DNA of 64,000 nucleotides from VAYN01 sp051954855. Its GTDB lineage: Bacteria; Actinomycetota; Thermoleophilia; Solirubrobacterales; 70-9. How positions within the stretch are numbered: the stretch's first letter is position 1; each line of letters begins with the position of its first letter. Positions 1-8,621 of this stretch are shown here, piece by piece. The notes under the pieces were generated by a model. That model saw nothing but the letters and a program-made list of their open reading frames with translations. It was not told the origin of the DNA and did not search any database. Made by a program: the position numbers and the translations under genes. Location: positions 42,928 to 106,927 of the forward strand of contig JBQCHH010000077.1 of NCBI GenBank assembly GCA_051954855.1, written 5' to 3'.

Positions 1-610
1 TCAGCCCATGGCGCTCGGCGAAATGGCCGGGGACGAGCGTCCAGCCCTCCGAGCCGAAGAAGTAGGGGCCGGCCATGTCGAGGAAGATCGCCAGCGCCCA
101 CAGCGCTCCCTGGGCGAGACCGTTGAAGAGAGAGGCGAGGGCGAGGATGCCGACGGCGACGGCGGTGCTGACGGCGAGAGCGACCACCGAGCGGCGCAGG
201 TTCTCGTCGTCGGCACCGGCGAGCATGAAGAGGGCGATGTGGGCGGCGCGGAAGACGCCGATGCCGAGGGCGAAGGCGAGGGCGAGGTTGCCGAACGCCT
301 CCTGGACGCAGATCGAGACGATCAGCATCGCCGCCATCGCCACGAACATCACCCCGCGCACCGCCTCGGCCTCGGGGTCGATGACGCTGGTCAGCCAGGC
401 GTAGCCGGTCCAGGCCCACCAGAGCACGCCGAGGATCAGCAGCCCCTGCACAAGCCCGGACCAGCTCTGGTCGTGCGACATCAGCGCCGTGCACTGGGTG
501 ATCGCGAGGACGAAGACGAGGTCGAAGAAAAGCTCCAGCGGGGTCACCCGCTCGCCTTCGCGGCGGACGGCGCTCAGCCGCGAATGATTGGGTTCACGCG
601 AGGTCTCCAT
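1..610 (-). CDS. LtrA-like (low temperature requirement A) membrane protein, partial
   Basis: Read from the ATG at 610 towards position 1, this frame stays open for 203 codons and leaves the window, so the C-terminal part is missing. After about 20 polar residues comes RVTPLELFFDLVFVLAITQ, the hallmark N-terminal motif of the LtrA family of multi-pass membrane proteins. Several hydrophobic helices follow (for example GLLILGVLWWAWTGYAWL and GVMFVAMAAMLIVSI). The biochemical role of the family is unclear. The start codon is only 18 nt from that of the divergent SDR gene, so the two must share or interleave promoter elements. Other frames across this stretch look random. Family assignment is firm; function is not. 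Confidence 0.85.
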   Translation of the reverse strand, partial: METSREPNHSRLSAVRREGERVTPLELFFDLVFVLAITQCTALMSHDQSWSGLVQGLLILGVLWWAWTGYAWLTSVIDPEAEAVRGVMFVAMAAMLIVSICVQEAFGNLALAFALGIGVFRAAHIALFMLAGADDENLRRSVVALAVSTAVAVGILALASLFNGLAQGALWALAIFLDMAGPYFFGSEGWTLVPGHFAERHGL

Positions 611-616
611 TGCGCA

Positions 617-622
617 TACTCT
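617..622 (+). promoter_or_regulatory. -10 hexamer TACTCT for the SDR gene at 629
   Basis: TACTCT sits 6 nt before the ATG at 629, with no Shine-Dalgarno sequence between. That spacing would place the transcription start at the start codon (leaderless mRNA). It lies inside the 18-nt gap to the divergent LtrA-like gene. Confidence 0.5.
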
Positions 623-628
623 TGCGCG

Positions 629-1417
629 ATGAGGGTTGCGGTTGTAACGGGGGCCTCGGCCGGGATCGGCCGGGCGACCGCGATCCGGCTCGCGCGCGAG
701 CCGGGGACCGAGCTCGTCCTCGTCGCCCGCCGCGAGGAGCGGTTGCGCGAGCTGGCCGGCTCGCTGCCCTGCCGGGTGACCTGGGTCGTCGCCGACCTCA
801 CCGATGCCGACGCGCCCGAGCGCGTCCGCGCCCACCTGGAGGCCGAGCACGGCGGCGCCCTGCACCTGCTCGTCAACAACGCCGGCGCGGCCTGGCGGGC
901 GAGCTTCGCCGAGGGCGGTCACGCCAACGTGCGCCGCCACCTGGAGCTCAACTTCGACGCCGTCGTCCGCCTCACCGAGGCGCTGCTGCCGCTGCTGCGC
1001 AGCTCGGCCCCGAGCGCGATCGTCAACGTCGCCAGCACCGCCGGCCGCGTCTCCCGCGCCCGCACCGGCGCCTACAGCGCCAGCAAGTTCGCCCTGATCG
1101 GCTGGTCGGACTCGCTGTATGCCGAGGAGAAGCCCGAGGGGGTTCACGTCGGCCTCGTCCTGCCCGGCTTCGTCCGCACCGAGGGCTTCCCGGCGACGGA
1201 GCTGCGGGAGAAAGCCCTCACCCGCTGGATCGTCTCCAAGCCGGAGAAGGTCGCCGAGGCGATCTACGAGGCCGGCCCCGGCGGCAAGGCCGAGCGCTAC
1301 GTCCCGCGCCCCTACGCGCTCGCGGCGATCGCCCGCATCCTCCTCCCGTCGCTGGTCCGCCGCGTGCTTACCGGTGGCGCCGCCTCGAGCCTGACCACCA
1401 GCACCGGGTCGGAATGA
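629..1417 (+). CDS. Short-chain dehydrogenase/reductase (SDR)
   Basis: A 262-residue classical SDR. It has the nucleotide-binding TGASAGIG near residues 7-14, the NNAG motif near 88-91, a catalytic serine in NVASTAG, and YSASK as the YxxxK dyad. The ATG at 629 puts the Rossmann strand (MRVAVVTG) at the extreme N-terminus as usual; upstream extension in the same frame is non-homologous GC-rich sequence. The substrate cannot be told from sequence; cytosolic NAD(P)(H)-dependent oxidoreduction is the family role. Its stop codon overlaps the start of the phosphatase gene (ATGA), so the two are co-transcribed. Confidence 0.9.
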   Translation: MRVAVVTGASAGIGRATAIRLAREPGTELVLVARREERLRELAGSLPCRVTWVVADLTDADAPERVRAHLEAEHGGALHLLVNNAGAAWRASFAEGGHANVRRHLELNFDAVVRLTEALLPLLRSSAPSAIVNVASTAGRVSRARTGAYSASKFALIGWSDSLYAEEKPEGVHVGLVLPGFVRTEGFPATELREKALTRWIVSKPEKVAEAIYEAGPGGKAERYVPRPYALAAIARILLPSLVRRVLTGGAASSLTTSTGSE

Positions 1418-3171
1418 TCTCCGTCGCCGCCGTCGCCCTGGTCGCGGTGGTGGTGGCCGCGGTTGTCACCGCCCTCTCGGTGGTGCAGGTGCGGCGGGTC
1501 AACCGGCGCTTCCAGATCCTCGACGAAATCGCCCGGGTCGCCGGAGCCGGCGGTTCGCTGGAGGAGGTCTTGGGTGCGATCGCCGACGTCATCGTCCCCG
1601 AGCTGGGCGATTTCTGCGCGATCGACCTGATCGAGGACGGCCGCGTCCGCCGCGCCTCGGTCCGAGTCAGCGGCACCGATACCGCTGAGGTCGAGGCGCG
1701 GCTGACAGCGCGCACTCCCGCCCTGCAGGAGCAGATGGCAAGCGCCGGGACCGCGGAGCGGCAGGAGCCGATCTTCTTCGAATACGTCGGTGAGGAGGAT
1801 CTGCGCGCCGTCGCCGAGGACGACGAGGACTTCGAGTTCCTGCGCGGCATGCGCATCCGCTCCGGGGTGACGGTGGAGCTGCGGGTCCGCGGCCGGCTGA
1901 TGGGAATGCTGACCTATGGCCTCAGCCACTCGGGCCGCCACCTGCGCGACGACGACGTCCACTTCGCCGGCGTGCTGGCGGGCCGGGTCGCCGTCGTCCT
2001 CGACAACGCCGGCCTCTTCTCGGAGCTCGAGCGCAGGGAGCGCGAACGGGCGGAGATCGCCGAGACGCTGCAGCGAGGCCTGCCGCCGCCGCCGCTGGCG
2101 CACACCCCGGGCTGGTCGGTGGCGGCAATGTACCGCCCGGCCGGGGCCGAGAACGAGATCGGCGGCGACTTCTACGACGCCTTTCGGATCGCCGGGGGCT
2201 GGATGGTGGTGATCGGCGACGTCACCGGCCGCGGCGCCCACGCGGCGGCCGTGACCGCCCACGCCCGCTACACGCTGCGGACCGCCGCGGCCCTGACCGG
2301 CGACCCGGTGATCGCGCTGCGGACGCTGAACCGGGAGCTGCTCTCCCGCCGCGGCACCGCGCTCTGCAGCGTCGCCGCGATGGCGATCGCCGAAGACCGC
2401 GCCCAGCCGGTGCGGCTCGCCGTCGCCGGCCACCCGCCGCCGCTGCTGGTGGATGGCGCGAAGGTGGTCGAGGCCGCCGCCCCGGCGCCGATCCTCGGCG
2501 CCTCCTCCGAGGACGGCTGGAGCGTCGAGGAGATCGCGGTGCAGCCCGATCAGCTGCTCGTCGTCGTCACCGACGGGATCACCGAGGCCCTGGGCACCGA
2601 TGACCGCTTCGGCGAGGGCCGCCTCCGCGCCGCCCTCGCGGGCGTGCACAGCTCGTCCCGCGCCGCCCAGCAGATCGAGGTCGCGCTGAACGAGTTCACC
2701 GGCGGCGAGCTTGAGGACGACGCCGCGATCGTCGCCATCGCTCCCGCCACCGCCGACGTCGAGCCCGCGCCGGAGGCCGAGCGGGATCTGATCGAGCGTC
2801 TCTACGCCGCCTTCAACCGCCGCGACCAGGAGGAGATGGTCGAGCTCTGCGACGAGCGGATGGGGTTCTTCCCGGTCGGCACGGCGGAGGAGGTCGGCCG
2901 CACCGCCCCCTACGTCGGACCCGCCGGCCTGACCGAATACCTGCTCGACGTCGACCGCGCCTGGGACGAGCTGCTGATCGACCCGAAGGTGGTCGAGCGC
3001 CACGGCCGCTCGCTGCTGGTGCGGGGGAGGGTCTACGCCCGCAGCCGAGCGCTCGGCATCCGTGACATGCCCGTCGCCTGGATCTGGGACGTCGCCGACG
3101 GCCAGTTCGTCCGCGGCGAGGTCTTCCGCGACCCCGAGGAAGCCGTCCGCCGCCTCGCCGCGGCCGGATAG
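1414..3171 (+). CDS. Membrane-anchored GAF / SpoIIE-type PP2C phosphatase with C-terminal SnoaL/NTF2-like domain
   Basis: 585 residues starting at the ATG that overlaps the SDR stop. One transmembrane helix (about residues 3-25) is followed by a GAF-like sensor region (about 40-200). A PPM/SpoIIE phosphatase domain runs from about 225 to 440, with GGDFYDAF near 248, GDVTGRG near 268 and VTDGITEA near 385, the acidic metal-binding motifs. From about residue 456 a further domain (ERDLIERLYAAFNRRD onwards) looks like a SnoaL/NTF2-like cone fold. Such RsbU-type phosphatases usually dephosphorylate anti-sigma-factor antagonists in stress signalling; no cognate RsbV/RsbW genes are nearby. The C-terminal fusion is unusual. 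Target and ligand are unknown. Confidence 0.85.
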   Translation: MISVAAVALVAVVVAAVVTALSVVQVRRVNRRFQILDEIARVAGAGGSLEEVLGAIADVIVPELGDFCAIDLIEDGRVRRASVRVSGTDTAEVEARLTARTPALQEQMASAGTAERQEPIFFEYVGEEDLRAVAEDDEDFEFLRGMRIRSGVTVELRVRGRLMGMLTYGLSHSGRHLRDDDVHFAGVLAGRVAVVLDNAGLFSELERRERERAEIAETLQRGLPPPPLAHTPGWSVAAMYRPAGAENEIGGDFYDAFRIAGGWMVVIGDVTGRGAHAAAVTAHARYTLRTAAALTGDPVIALRTLNRELLSRRGTALCSVAAMAIAEDRAQPVRLAVAGHPPPLLVDGAKVVEAAAPAPILGASSEDGWSVEEIAVQPDQLLVVVTDGITEALGTDDRFGEGRLRAALAGVHSSSRAAQQIEVALNEFTGGELEDDAAIVAIAPATADVEPAPEAERDLIERLYAAFNRRDQEEMVELCDERMGFFPVGTAEEVGRTAPYVGPAGLTEYLLDVDRAWDELLIDPKVVERHGRSLLVRGRVYARSRALGIRDMPVAWIWDVADGQFVRGEVFRDPEEAVRRLAAAG

Positions 3172-3181
3172 GGCCACTCTC

Positions 3182-3187
3182 TAGGAT
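3182..3187 (+). promoter_or_regulatory. -10 hexamer TAGGAT for efp
   Basis: TAGGAT lies 8 nt before the efp ATG at 3196. There is no Shine-Dalgarno sequence in between, so a leaderless or nearly leaderless transcript is likely. Confidence 0.5.
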
Positions 3188-3195
3188 CACCGCCG

Positions 3196-3759
<564 letters not shown>

Positions 3760-3781
3760 CTTGGCCGCCGTCCGGCGCTGA

Positions 3782-3787
3782 CAGAAT
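3782..3787 (+). promoter_or_regulatory. -10-like hexamer CAGAAT for nusB
   Basis: CAGAAT followed by six nucleotides and the ATG at 3794, with no Shine-Dalgarno sequence. This is a weaker match to TAnnnT than at neighbouring genes but has the same geometry. Confidence 0.35.
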
Positions 3788-3793
3788 GGACAC

Positions 3794-4171
3794 ATGCGCA
3801 GATCGGACCAGCGGCGGGACGCCGTCTTCGCCAATTACCAGCGCGACGTGACCGGGCGGCCGCTGGAGGAGCTGCTGGGCGAGGCGCGGCCGCTGACGCG
3901 GGAGCTGGCCGAGGGGGTCGACCACCATCGCGAAGAGCTGGACGACGTGATCGCCGACCACGCCAAGGGCTGGACGGTCGACCGGATCGCGCCGCTCGAC
4001 ATGAACGTGATGCGGACGGCGCTGTATGAGATGGAATTCACCGACACGCCGGCCGAGGTGGCGATCAACGAGGCGGTCGAGCTGGCGAAGGAGTACTGCG
4101 GAGCCGAGGCGCCGAAGTTCATCAACGGCATCCTCGGCGCCGTCGCCCGCGAGCGGGAGCCGGCCAAGTGA
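3794..4171 (+). CDS. nusB: Transcription antitermination factor NusB
   Basis: 125 residues, all-helical, with the NusB signatures (QRRDAVFANYQRDVTG near the N-terminus, DRIAPLDMNVMRTALYEM in the middle, EAPKFINGILGAV near the end). NusB with NusE binds boxA RNA and supports rRNA antitermination. It is slightly shorter than the usual 130-150 residues but has all helices. The stop codon overlaps the GTG of the following small gene, making it the first of a coupled set running to dxs. Confidence 0.93.
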   Translation: MRRSDQRRDAVFANYQRDVTGRPLEELLGEARPLTRELAEGVDHHREELDDVIADHAKGWTVDRIAPLDMNVMRTALYEMEFTDTPAEVAINEAVELAKEYCGAEAPKFINGILGAVAREREPAK

Positions 4172-4344
4172 ACGTGCGCCTGCGCGAAATCAGCGAGCGG
4201 CTGCGCCAGATCGCCGCCGAGCTGGAGAGCGAGGAGGTCGCCGACGAGATGGCGGCCCAGCTCGCGGCCGAGGCCGCCGACCTCTCGGCCGAGGCGGTCG
4301 AGGAGGCCAACCGCGAGGCGCGCCAGCAGGCGAGCGCCGAGTAG
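4168..4344 (+). CDS. Small coiled-coil protein, possible exonuclease VII small subunit (XseB) equivalent
   Basis: A 58-residue gene that starts with GTG overlapping the nusB stop (GTGA) and ends immediately before the GTG of the polyprenyl synthase gene, so both junctions are translationally coupled. The protein (VNVRLREISERLRQIA onwards) is a continuous charged amphipathic helix rich in Ala, Glu and Arg. In many bacteria xseB occupies the slot before the polyprenyl synthase and dxs genes, which suggests an XseB role. The sequence lacks a clear XseB signature and no xseA is present in the window. The gene is real by context; function is uncertain. Confidence 0.55.
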   Translation: MNVRLREISERLRQIAAELESEEVADEMAAQLAAEAADLSAEAVEEANREARQQASAE

Positions 4345-5208
4345 GTGAGCTACCCCGAAGATCTGCGGGGGCTCGTCGACGACGCCCTCGCCCAGCTCGA
4401 CTTCTCGGCCAGCCCGGCCACCGTTGGGCTGGAGGAGGCGATGCGGTACTCGCTGCTCGCCGGGGGCAAGCGGGTGCGGCCCGTGCTCGCGCTCGCCACC
4501 GCCCGAGCCCTCGGCGCCGAGCCCGAGCGCTTCCTCCCGGTCGCCTGCGCGATCGAGCTGATCCACACCTACTCGCTGATCCACGACGACCTGCCGGCGA
4601 TGGACGACGACGAGCTGCGCCGCGGCCTGCCGACCTCGCACGTCAAGTTCGGCGAAGACGTGGCAATCCTCGCCGGCGACGGTCTCTTCGCCGAGGCGAT
4701 GCGGCTCTTCTGCGAGCAGCCGGGCGAGCCGGCGCGGGTGCTGGCGGCGCTGCGCGAGCTGGCCGGCGCCACCGGCGTCGACGGCATGGTCGGCGGCCAG
4801 TACGTGGACGTGACCGAGGCGACCGCGGGCGCCGAGGGCCTGCGCGCCCTGCACGCGCTGAAGACCGGCCGCCTGATCGCCGCCGGCGTCGGCGTCGTGC
4901 TTCAGCTCTTGGCGGTACCCGAAAGTGAGAGAATGGCCTATCGCCGTTTCGCCGACGAGCTGGGCGTGCTGTTCCAGATCGTCGACGACATCCTCGACGT
5001 GACCGAGAGCGACGAGCAACTCGGCAAGCCACATGGAAGCGACGAGAGACATGGCAAACTCACCTACGTCAGCCTCTTCGGGCTCGATCGGGCTCGCGAG
5101 CTGGCCGCCGAGTCGCACGCGAAAGCGACCGGGGCGCTGGCCGATGCGCACGGCGAGACCGAAGACCTGAGGCGCGTGGCCGACTACATCTTCACGAGGC
5201 ACGAATGA
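4345..5208 (+). CDS. ispA: Polyprenyl diphosphate synthase (FPP/GGPP synthase type, IspA-like)
   Basis: 287 residues with both aspartate-rich motifs of trans-prenyltransferases: DDLPAMDDD near residue 80 and DDILD near 213. GGKRVRP precedes the first motif and HALKTG lies between them. It condenses isopentenyl diphosphate with an allylic diphosphate for isoprenoid chains (quinones, undecaprenyl carriers). Chain length cannot be fixed from sequence. It starts with GTG directly after the preceding stop and its own stop overlaps the dxs ATG (ATGA). Adjacency to dxs supports a role in the MEP pathway. Confidence 0.9.
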   Translation: MSYPEDLRGLVDDALAQLDFSASPATVGLEEAMRYSLLAGGKRVRPVLALATARALGAEPERFLPVACAIELIHTYSLIHDDLPAMDDDELRRGLPTSHVKFGEDVAILAGDGLFAEAMRLFCEQPGEPARVLAALRELAGATGVDGMVGGQYVDVTEATAGAEGLRALHALKTGRLIAAGVGVVLQLLAVPESERMAYRRFADELGVLFQIVDDILDVTESDEQLGKPHGSDERHGKLTYVSLFGLDRARELAAESHAKATGALADAHGETEDLRRVADYIFTRHE

Positions 5209-7241
5209 GCGAAAAGCCCCCCACCCAGGGCGATCAGGACGAAATAAGAGAGCCGCTGCTAGAGGGGATCGAGGGTCCGCAGGACCTGCACGATCTCGAC
5301 GATGAGCAGCTGCAGCAGGTGGCGCAGGAGATGCGCACCTACATCATCGACACGATCGGCGAGATCGGCGGCCACTTCGGCGCCAACCTCGGCACCTGCG
5401 AGCTCGCGGTCGCCCTCCACAGCCTGCTCGACTCGCCCCGCGACAAGGTGCTCTGGGACGTCGGCCATCAGTCCTATCCGCACAAGATCCTCACCGGCCG
5501 CCGCGACCGGCTGCCGACGATCCGCCAGTACGACGGCCTGGCGCCGTTCTGCTCGATCGCCGAGTCCGAGCACGACATCATGGGCGCCGGCCACGCCTCG
5601 ACCTCGATCGGCTACGCGGTCGGGCTGAAGGAGGCGATGCGCAAGGGGATCGGCCCCGACGGCAAGGTCGCCGCGGTGATCGGCGACGGCGCCCTCACCG
5701 GCGGCGTCGCTTACGAGGCCCTGCACGCTGCCGGCGGCATGCAGACGCCGATCGTGATCGTGCTCAACGACAACGGGATGTCGATCTCGCCCAACGTCGG
5801 CGCGCTCTCCCACTACTTCAACCGCATCCGCCTCAACCCGCGCCTCTGGCACGCCCGCGAGGGGGTGGAGGACCGGCTGACGAAGCTGCCGCTGGGGCTC
5901 GGGCAGCGGATCGAGCGGCTCGGCCCGGAGATCAAGTCGGCGATCAAGGCCTACTGGGCGCCCGGCCTCTTCTTCGAGGAGCTCGACCTCGCCTACATGG
6001 GCGTGATCGACGGCCATGACGTGGGTGCCCTGCGAGCGGCCCTGCACAAGGCCTTCGCCGCCGACCGCCCGGTCGTCGTCCACATCCACACCGTCAAGGG
6101 CAAGGGCTTCGCCCCGGCCGAGGACGGCGGCCTGGAGTCGATGGAGGAGTGGCATGCGGCGAAGCCCCACTCGATCGTCGACGGCCGCCCCGCAAGCGAA
6201 GCGAAGCCGGTGCCGGTGACCGAAACCGACTCGCCCGAGGGGATCGAGCTGCTGGAGAAGCCGCCCGCCGCCGGCTCGCCGCCGCAGTACACGAAAGTCT
6301 TCGCCGGGGCGATGGTCGCCGAGGCCAGGCGCGACGAGCGGGTGATCGGGATCACCGCCGCGATGGCGGGGGGGACCGGCCTGCAGCAGCTCTGCGACGA
6401 GCTGCCCGAGCAGTACTACGACGTGGGGATCGCCGAGCAGAACGCGGTCCTGCTCGCCTCCGGCCTGGCGCTGCAGGGGGCGAAGCCGGTCTGCGCGATC
6501 TACTCTACCTTCCTCCAGCGCGCCTTCGACCAGATCGTCCACGACGTCTGCCTGCAGAAGCTCGACGTCACCTTCGCGATGGACCGCGCCGGCCTGGTCG
6601 GCGACGACGGGCCGACCCACCACGGCGCCTTCGACGTCTCCTACTTCCGCCCGATCCCGAACGTGGTGGTGATGGCGCCGCGCGACGAGGCGACGCTGGT
6701 CCACATGCTCCACACCGCGATCGCCCACGACGGCCCGGCGGCGCTGCGCTACCCGCGCGGGGCGGCCGAGGGGGTCGAGCTGCCGGCGGCGCCGGAGCTG
6801 ATCCCGATCGGGAAGGGCGAGGTGCTGGCCAAGGGCGAGCGGGTGGCCCTGCTCGGCTACGGGTACGGTGTCACCGTCGCCCGCGAAGCGGCTGAGATTC
6901 TCGGCAAGCACGGTCTTGCCGTCACCGTCGCCGACGGGCGCTTCGCAAAGCCGATCGACAGGGACCTGGCCGAGCGGCTGGCGCGCGAGCACGAGTTGCT
7001 GGTGACGATCGAGGAGAGCGTGCTCCCCGGCGGCTTCGGCTCCGCGGTGCTGGAGCACCTCGAGGACGCCTGCGGCGAGGCGCCGGGGGAGCGCGCCCGC
7101 GTCCTGCGGGTCGGCCTGCCCGACTCCTACGTCACCCACGGCAAGCCGGCGCTCCTGCGCGCCGAGGTCGGTTTGACGGGGGAGTCGGTCGCCGATCGCG
7201 TGCTCAACGCGATCTCCAGCGCCCAGCCGATGCTGACCTAA
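5205..7241 (+). CDS. dxs: 1-deoxy-D-xylulose-5-phosphate synthase
   Basis: 678 residues, close to the family norm with a 40-residue acidic N-terminal extension. The thiamine diphosphate site is visible as GDGALTGG near residue 158 and LNDN near 186. The catalytic glutamate lies in DVGIAEQNAV near 407, and the transketolase C-terminal domain follows. Dxs makes DXP from pyruvate and glyceraldehyde 3-phosphate, the entry step of MEP isoprenoid synthesis. It is coupled to the upstream polyprenyl synthase gene. In many actinobacteria tlyA follows directly; here it is about 16 kb away, on the far side of an accessory island. Confidence 0.96.
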   Translation: MSEKPPTQGDQDEIREPLLEGIEGPQDLHDLDDEQLQQVAQEMRTYIIDTIGEIGGHFGANLGTCELAVALHSLLDSPRDKVLWDVGHQSYPHKILTGRRDRLPTIRQYDGLAPFCSIAESEHDIMGAGHASTSIGYAVGLKEAMRKGIGPDGKVAAVIGDGALTGGVAYEALHAAGGMQTPIVIVLNDNGMSISPNVGALSHYFNRIRLNPRLWHAREGVEDRLTKLPLGLGQRIERLGPEIKSAIKAYWAPGLFFEELDLAYMGVIDGHDVGALRAALHKAFAADRPVVVHIHTVKGKGFAPAEDGGLESMEEWHAAKPHSIVDGRPASEAKPVPVTETDSPEGIELLEKPPAAGSPPQYTKVFAGAMVAEARRDERVIGITAAMAGGTGLQQLCDELPEQYYDVGIAEQNAVLLASGLALQGAKPVCAIYSTFLQRAFDQIVHDVCLQKLDVTFAMDRAGLVGDDGPTHHGAFDVSYFRPIPNVVVMAPRDEATLVHMLHTAIAHDGPAALRYPRGAAEGVELPAAPELIPIGKGEVLAKGERVALLGYGYGVTVAREAAEILGKHGLAVTVADGRFAKPIDRDLAERLAREHELLVTIEESVLPGGFGSAVLEHLEDACGEAPGERARVLRVGLPDSYVTHGKPALLRAEVGLTGESVADRVLNAISSAQPMLT

Positions 7242-7482
7242 TCAATTTTAAGGATTGAATCAATCGGCTCAATCGACTAGCGTGCGGGAGTCTCTCCGGT
7301 GAACGGAGGAGCAGGCAAAAGCCGGCGCTTCTGGGGGAATCGCCACGGGAGGAGAGGCGCGCATCTCTATATGTGTGGATCCGCTTGGGGAATCGGATCT
7401 CTCGCGCCCGCCACTTAGGTCGGGGCGCGAGGCGCGCCTGGAGTTGCCGGCCCCCTGCGCCATGCCTGGCGAGCGCCGACAG
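7242..7482. other. Intergenic stretch after dxs holding one copy of a direct repeat
   Basis: No convincing gene. A small hairpin (GATTG/CAATC, 7253-7265) follows the dxs stop but has no T run. Positions 7324-7390 carry the first copy of the repeat found again at 22908-22974. Short frames on both strands across this stretch lack start signals. Confidence 0.6.
7324..7390 (+). repeat. Direct repeat copy A of a ~67-bp element (SD-like purine core)
   Basis: Shares four blocks with 22908-22974 in the same orientation and order: GGCGCTTCTGGGG, GGGAGGAGAG, ATCTCTATAT and GTGTGGATCCG. The six bases between blocks two and three differ (GCGCGC here, ATATGT there), yet GAGG/TCTC can still pair around them, hinting at a conserved small hairpin. 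Read on the minus strand it contains CTCTCCTCCC, an anti-Shine-Dalgarno-like sequence, followed by AAGC-GCCG-GCTTTT, a weak terminator-like hairpin. Function is unknown. Confidence 0.7.
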
Positions 7483-7514
7483 AAAAAGGCGCCCGCCGAG
7501 GGGCGGGCGCCTTT
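7483..7514 (-). terminator. Intrinsic terminator of the secreted-protein gene
   Basis: A perfect 13-bp inverted repeat (7485-7497 with 7502-7514, 4-nt loop). On the minus strand it is followed by a run of five T (complement of 7483-7487). It lies 19 nt past the stop of the gene at 7533-8405. The plus-strand side ends in TTT, so it may also act weakly the other way. Confidence 0.9.
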
Positions 7515-7532
7515 GGAATGAACTGGTCGCTG

Positions 7533-8405
7533 CTATTCGCTGGCGCGAACGGCGGCGGGTTCCGCGATCTGGATTTTGCCTTCGAGGATCGCGGTGTTGG
7601 TGCCGGCGGCCGAGGGCACGCCGACGATCGAGTTGACGAACGGGTCGATCAGGAACGAGAACAGGCCGCCACAACCGTTTGCGCCAGGAGCGGCGTACGA
7701 GTTGTTGACGAGCCTGCCTCCGCTGAACGTGATCAGGGTCCCCGTCGCGTTTTCCGAGGCCGTGCCGGGGCTACCGGTGATCGGCGTGTTCGGCGGCGGC
7801 GGCGAAGTCGTTCCGGTCGTGAAGTTCAGCGCGACCGGGTTCGAGTTCGAGCCGATGTAGCAACTGCTGCCGAGGAACGGGTTTTCCAGGTGGATTTTCG
7901 CCGGCAGCGCCAGCGCCGTCCCGCTTCCCAGCAGGAGGTTCAGGGAGTTGAGCTTGACCGAGCTGGCCGAGCCCGCGATTTCGACGGTCGCGTTGACGCC
8001 CGTGAATCCGTTGTTGATGGTTTCGTTGAACAGTTCCTGCAGGAACAGCGGCCACCAGGTGGGAGCCGTTACCCCCAGCAGACCGCCCGGTACCGGCTGC
8101 GGAGTTTTGACGAGGGTGTTGCCGTCCTCAGCCGCGATCAGCGGGAGTTCTTCGAGGATGCTTTCTTTCCATTCGAGCCCGCCCTGCAGCACGACCGGGT
8201 TTTTGATCGGCACGGTTTTTTTGCCGATCGTGAAGGAGCCCGCGCTGGATTCGGAGAAGAGGCAAGCGCTCAGCGTTGCCCGGCTCAGAGGGCAGTCGCC
8301 AAACTGGGCGAATTCCCCCGTGGGGTGATGCGGCGCGGCAACGGCCGACGAGGCCGGCACCAGCATCGCGAACACCAATGCACCGGCTAGAAATAGCCTT
8401 TTCAT
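7533..8405 (-). CDS. Secreted protein of unknown function
   Basis: 290 residues starting at the ATG at 8405, which has an AAGGA ribosome binding site 9 nt upstream; a longer in-frame extension to 8462 lacks one. The N-terminus MKRLFLAGALVFAMLVPASSAVAA is a textbook Sec signal peptide. The mature part is rich in Ser, Thr, Asn, Gly and Pro with few charges, contains four scattered cysteines and a Pro-rich turn (TSPPPPNTP), and looks like an extracellular beta-rich protein. I do not recognise a family. A strong terminator follows. The style resembles the secreted protein at 45168-45770, but the sequences do not obviously align. Confidence 0.8.
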   Translation of the reverse strand: MKRLFLAGALVFAMLVPASSAVAAPHHPTGEFAQFGDCPLSRATLSACLFSESSAGSFTIGKKTVPIKNPVVLQGGLEWKESILEELPLIAAEDGNTLVKTPQPVPGGLLGVTAPTWWPLFLQELFNETINNGFTGVNATVEIAGSASSVKLNSLNLLLGSGTALALPAKIHLENPFLGSSCYIGSNSNPVALNFTTGTTSPPPPNTPITGSPGTASENATGTLITFSGGRLVNNSYAAPGANGCGGLFSFLIDPFVNSIVGVPSAAGTNTAILEGKIQIAEPAAVRASE

Positions 8406-8621
8406 TGACTGGTCCTTTCGACTGATTTCGTTACGGGAGTTCCCTGCTCCCCTTGGGCCCACCAGAATGCAATGCGCGTCCTGAATGGGGAAAAACCCTT
8501 CTAACAGACAAACGGCGCGGGCGCAAGGCCAAAACTGGTCATTTAGACCAATCGTTGGATCTTGATCGGCTGCCGGGCCGCTTGACTTGCTTTGTTAGGC
8601 GCCCGGGGGGACACTGCGACG

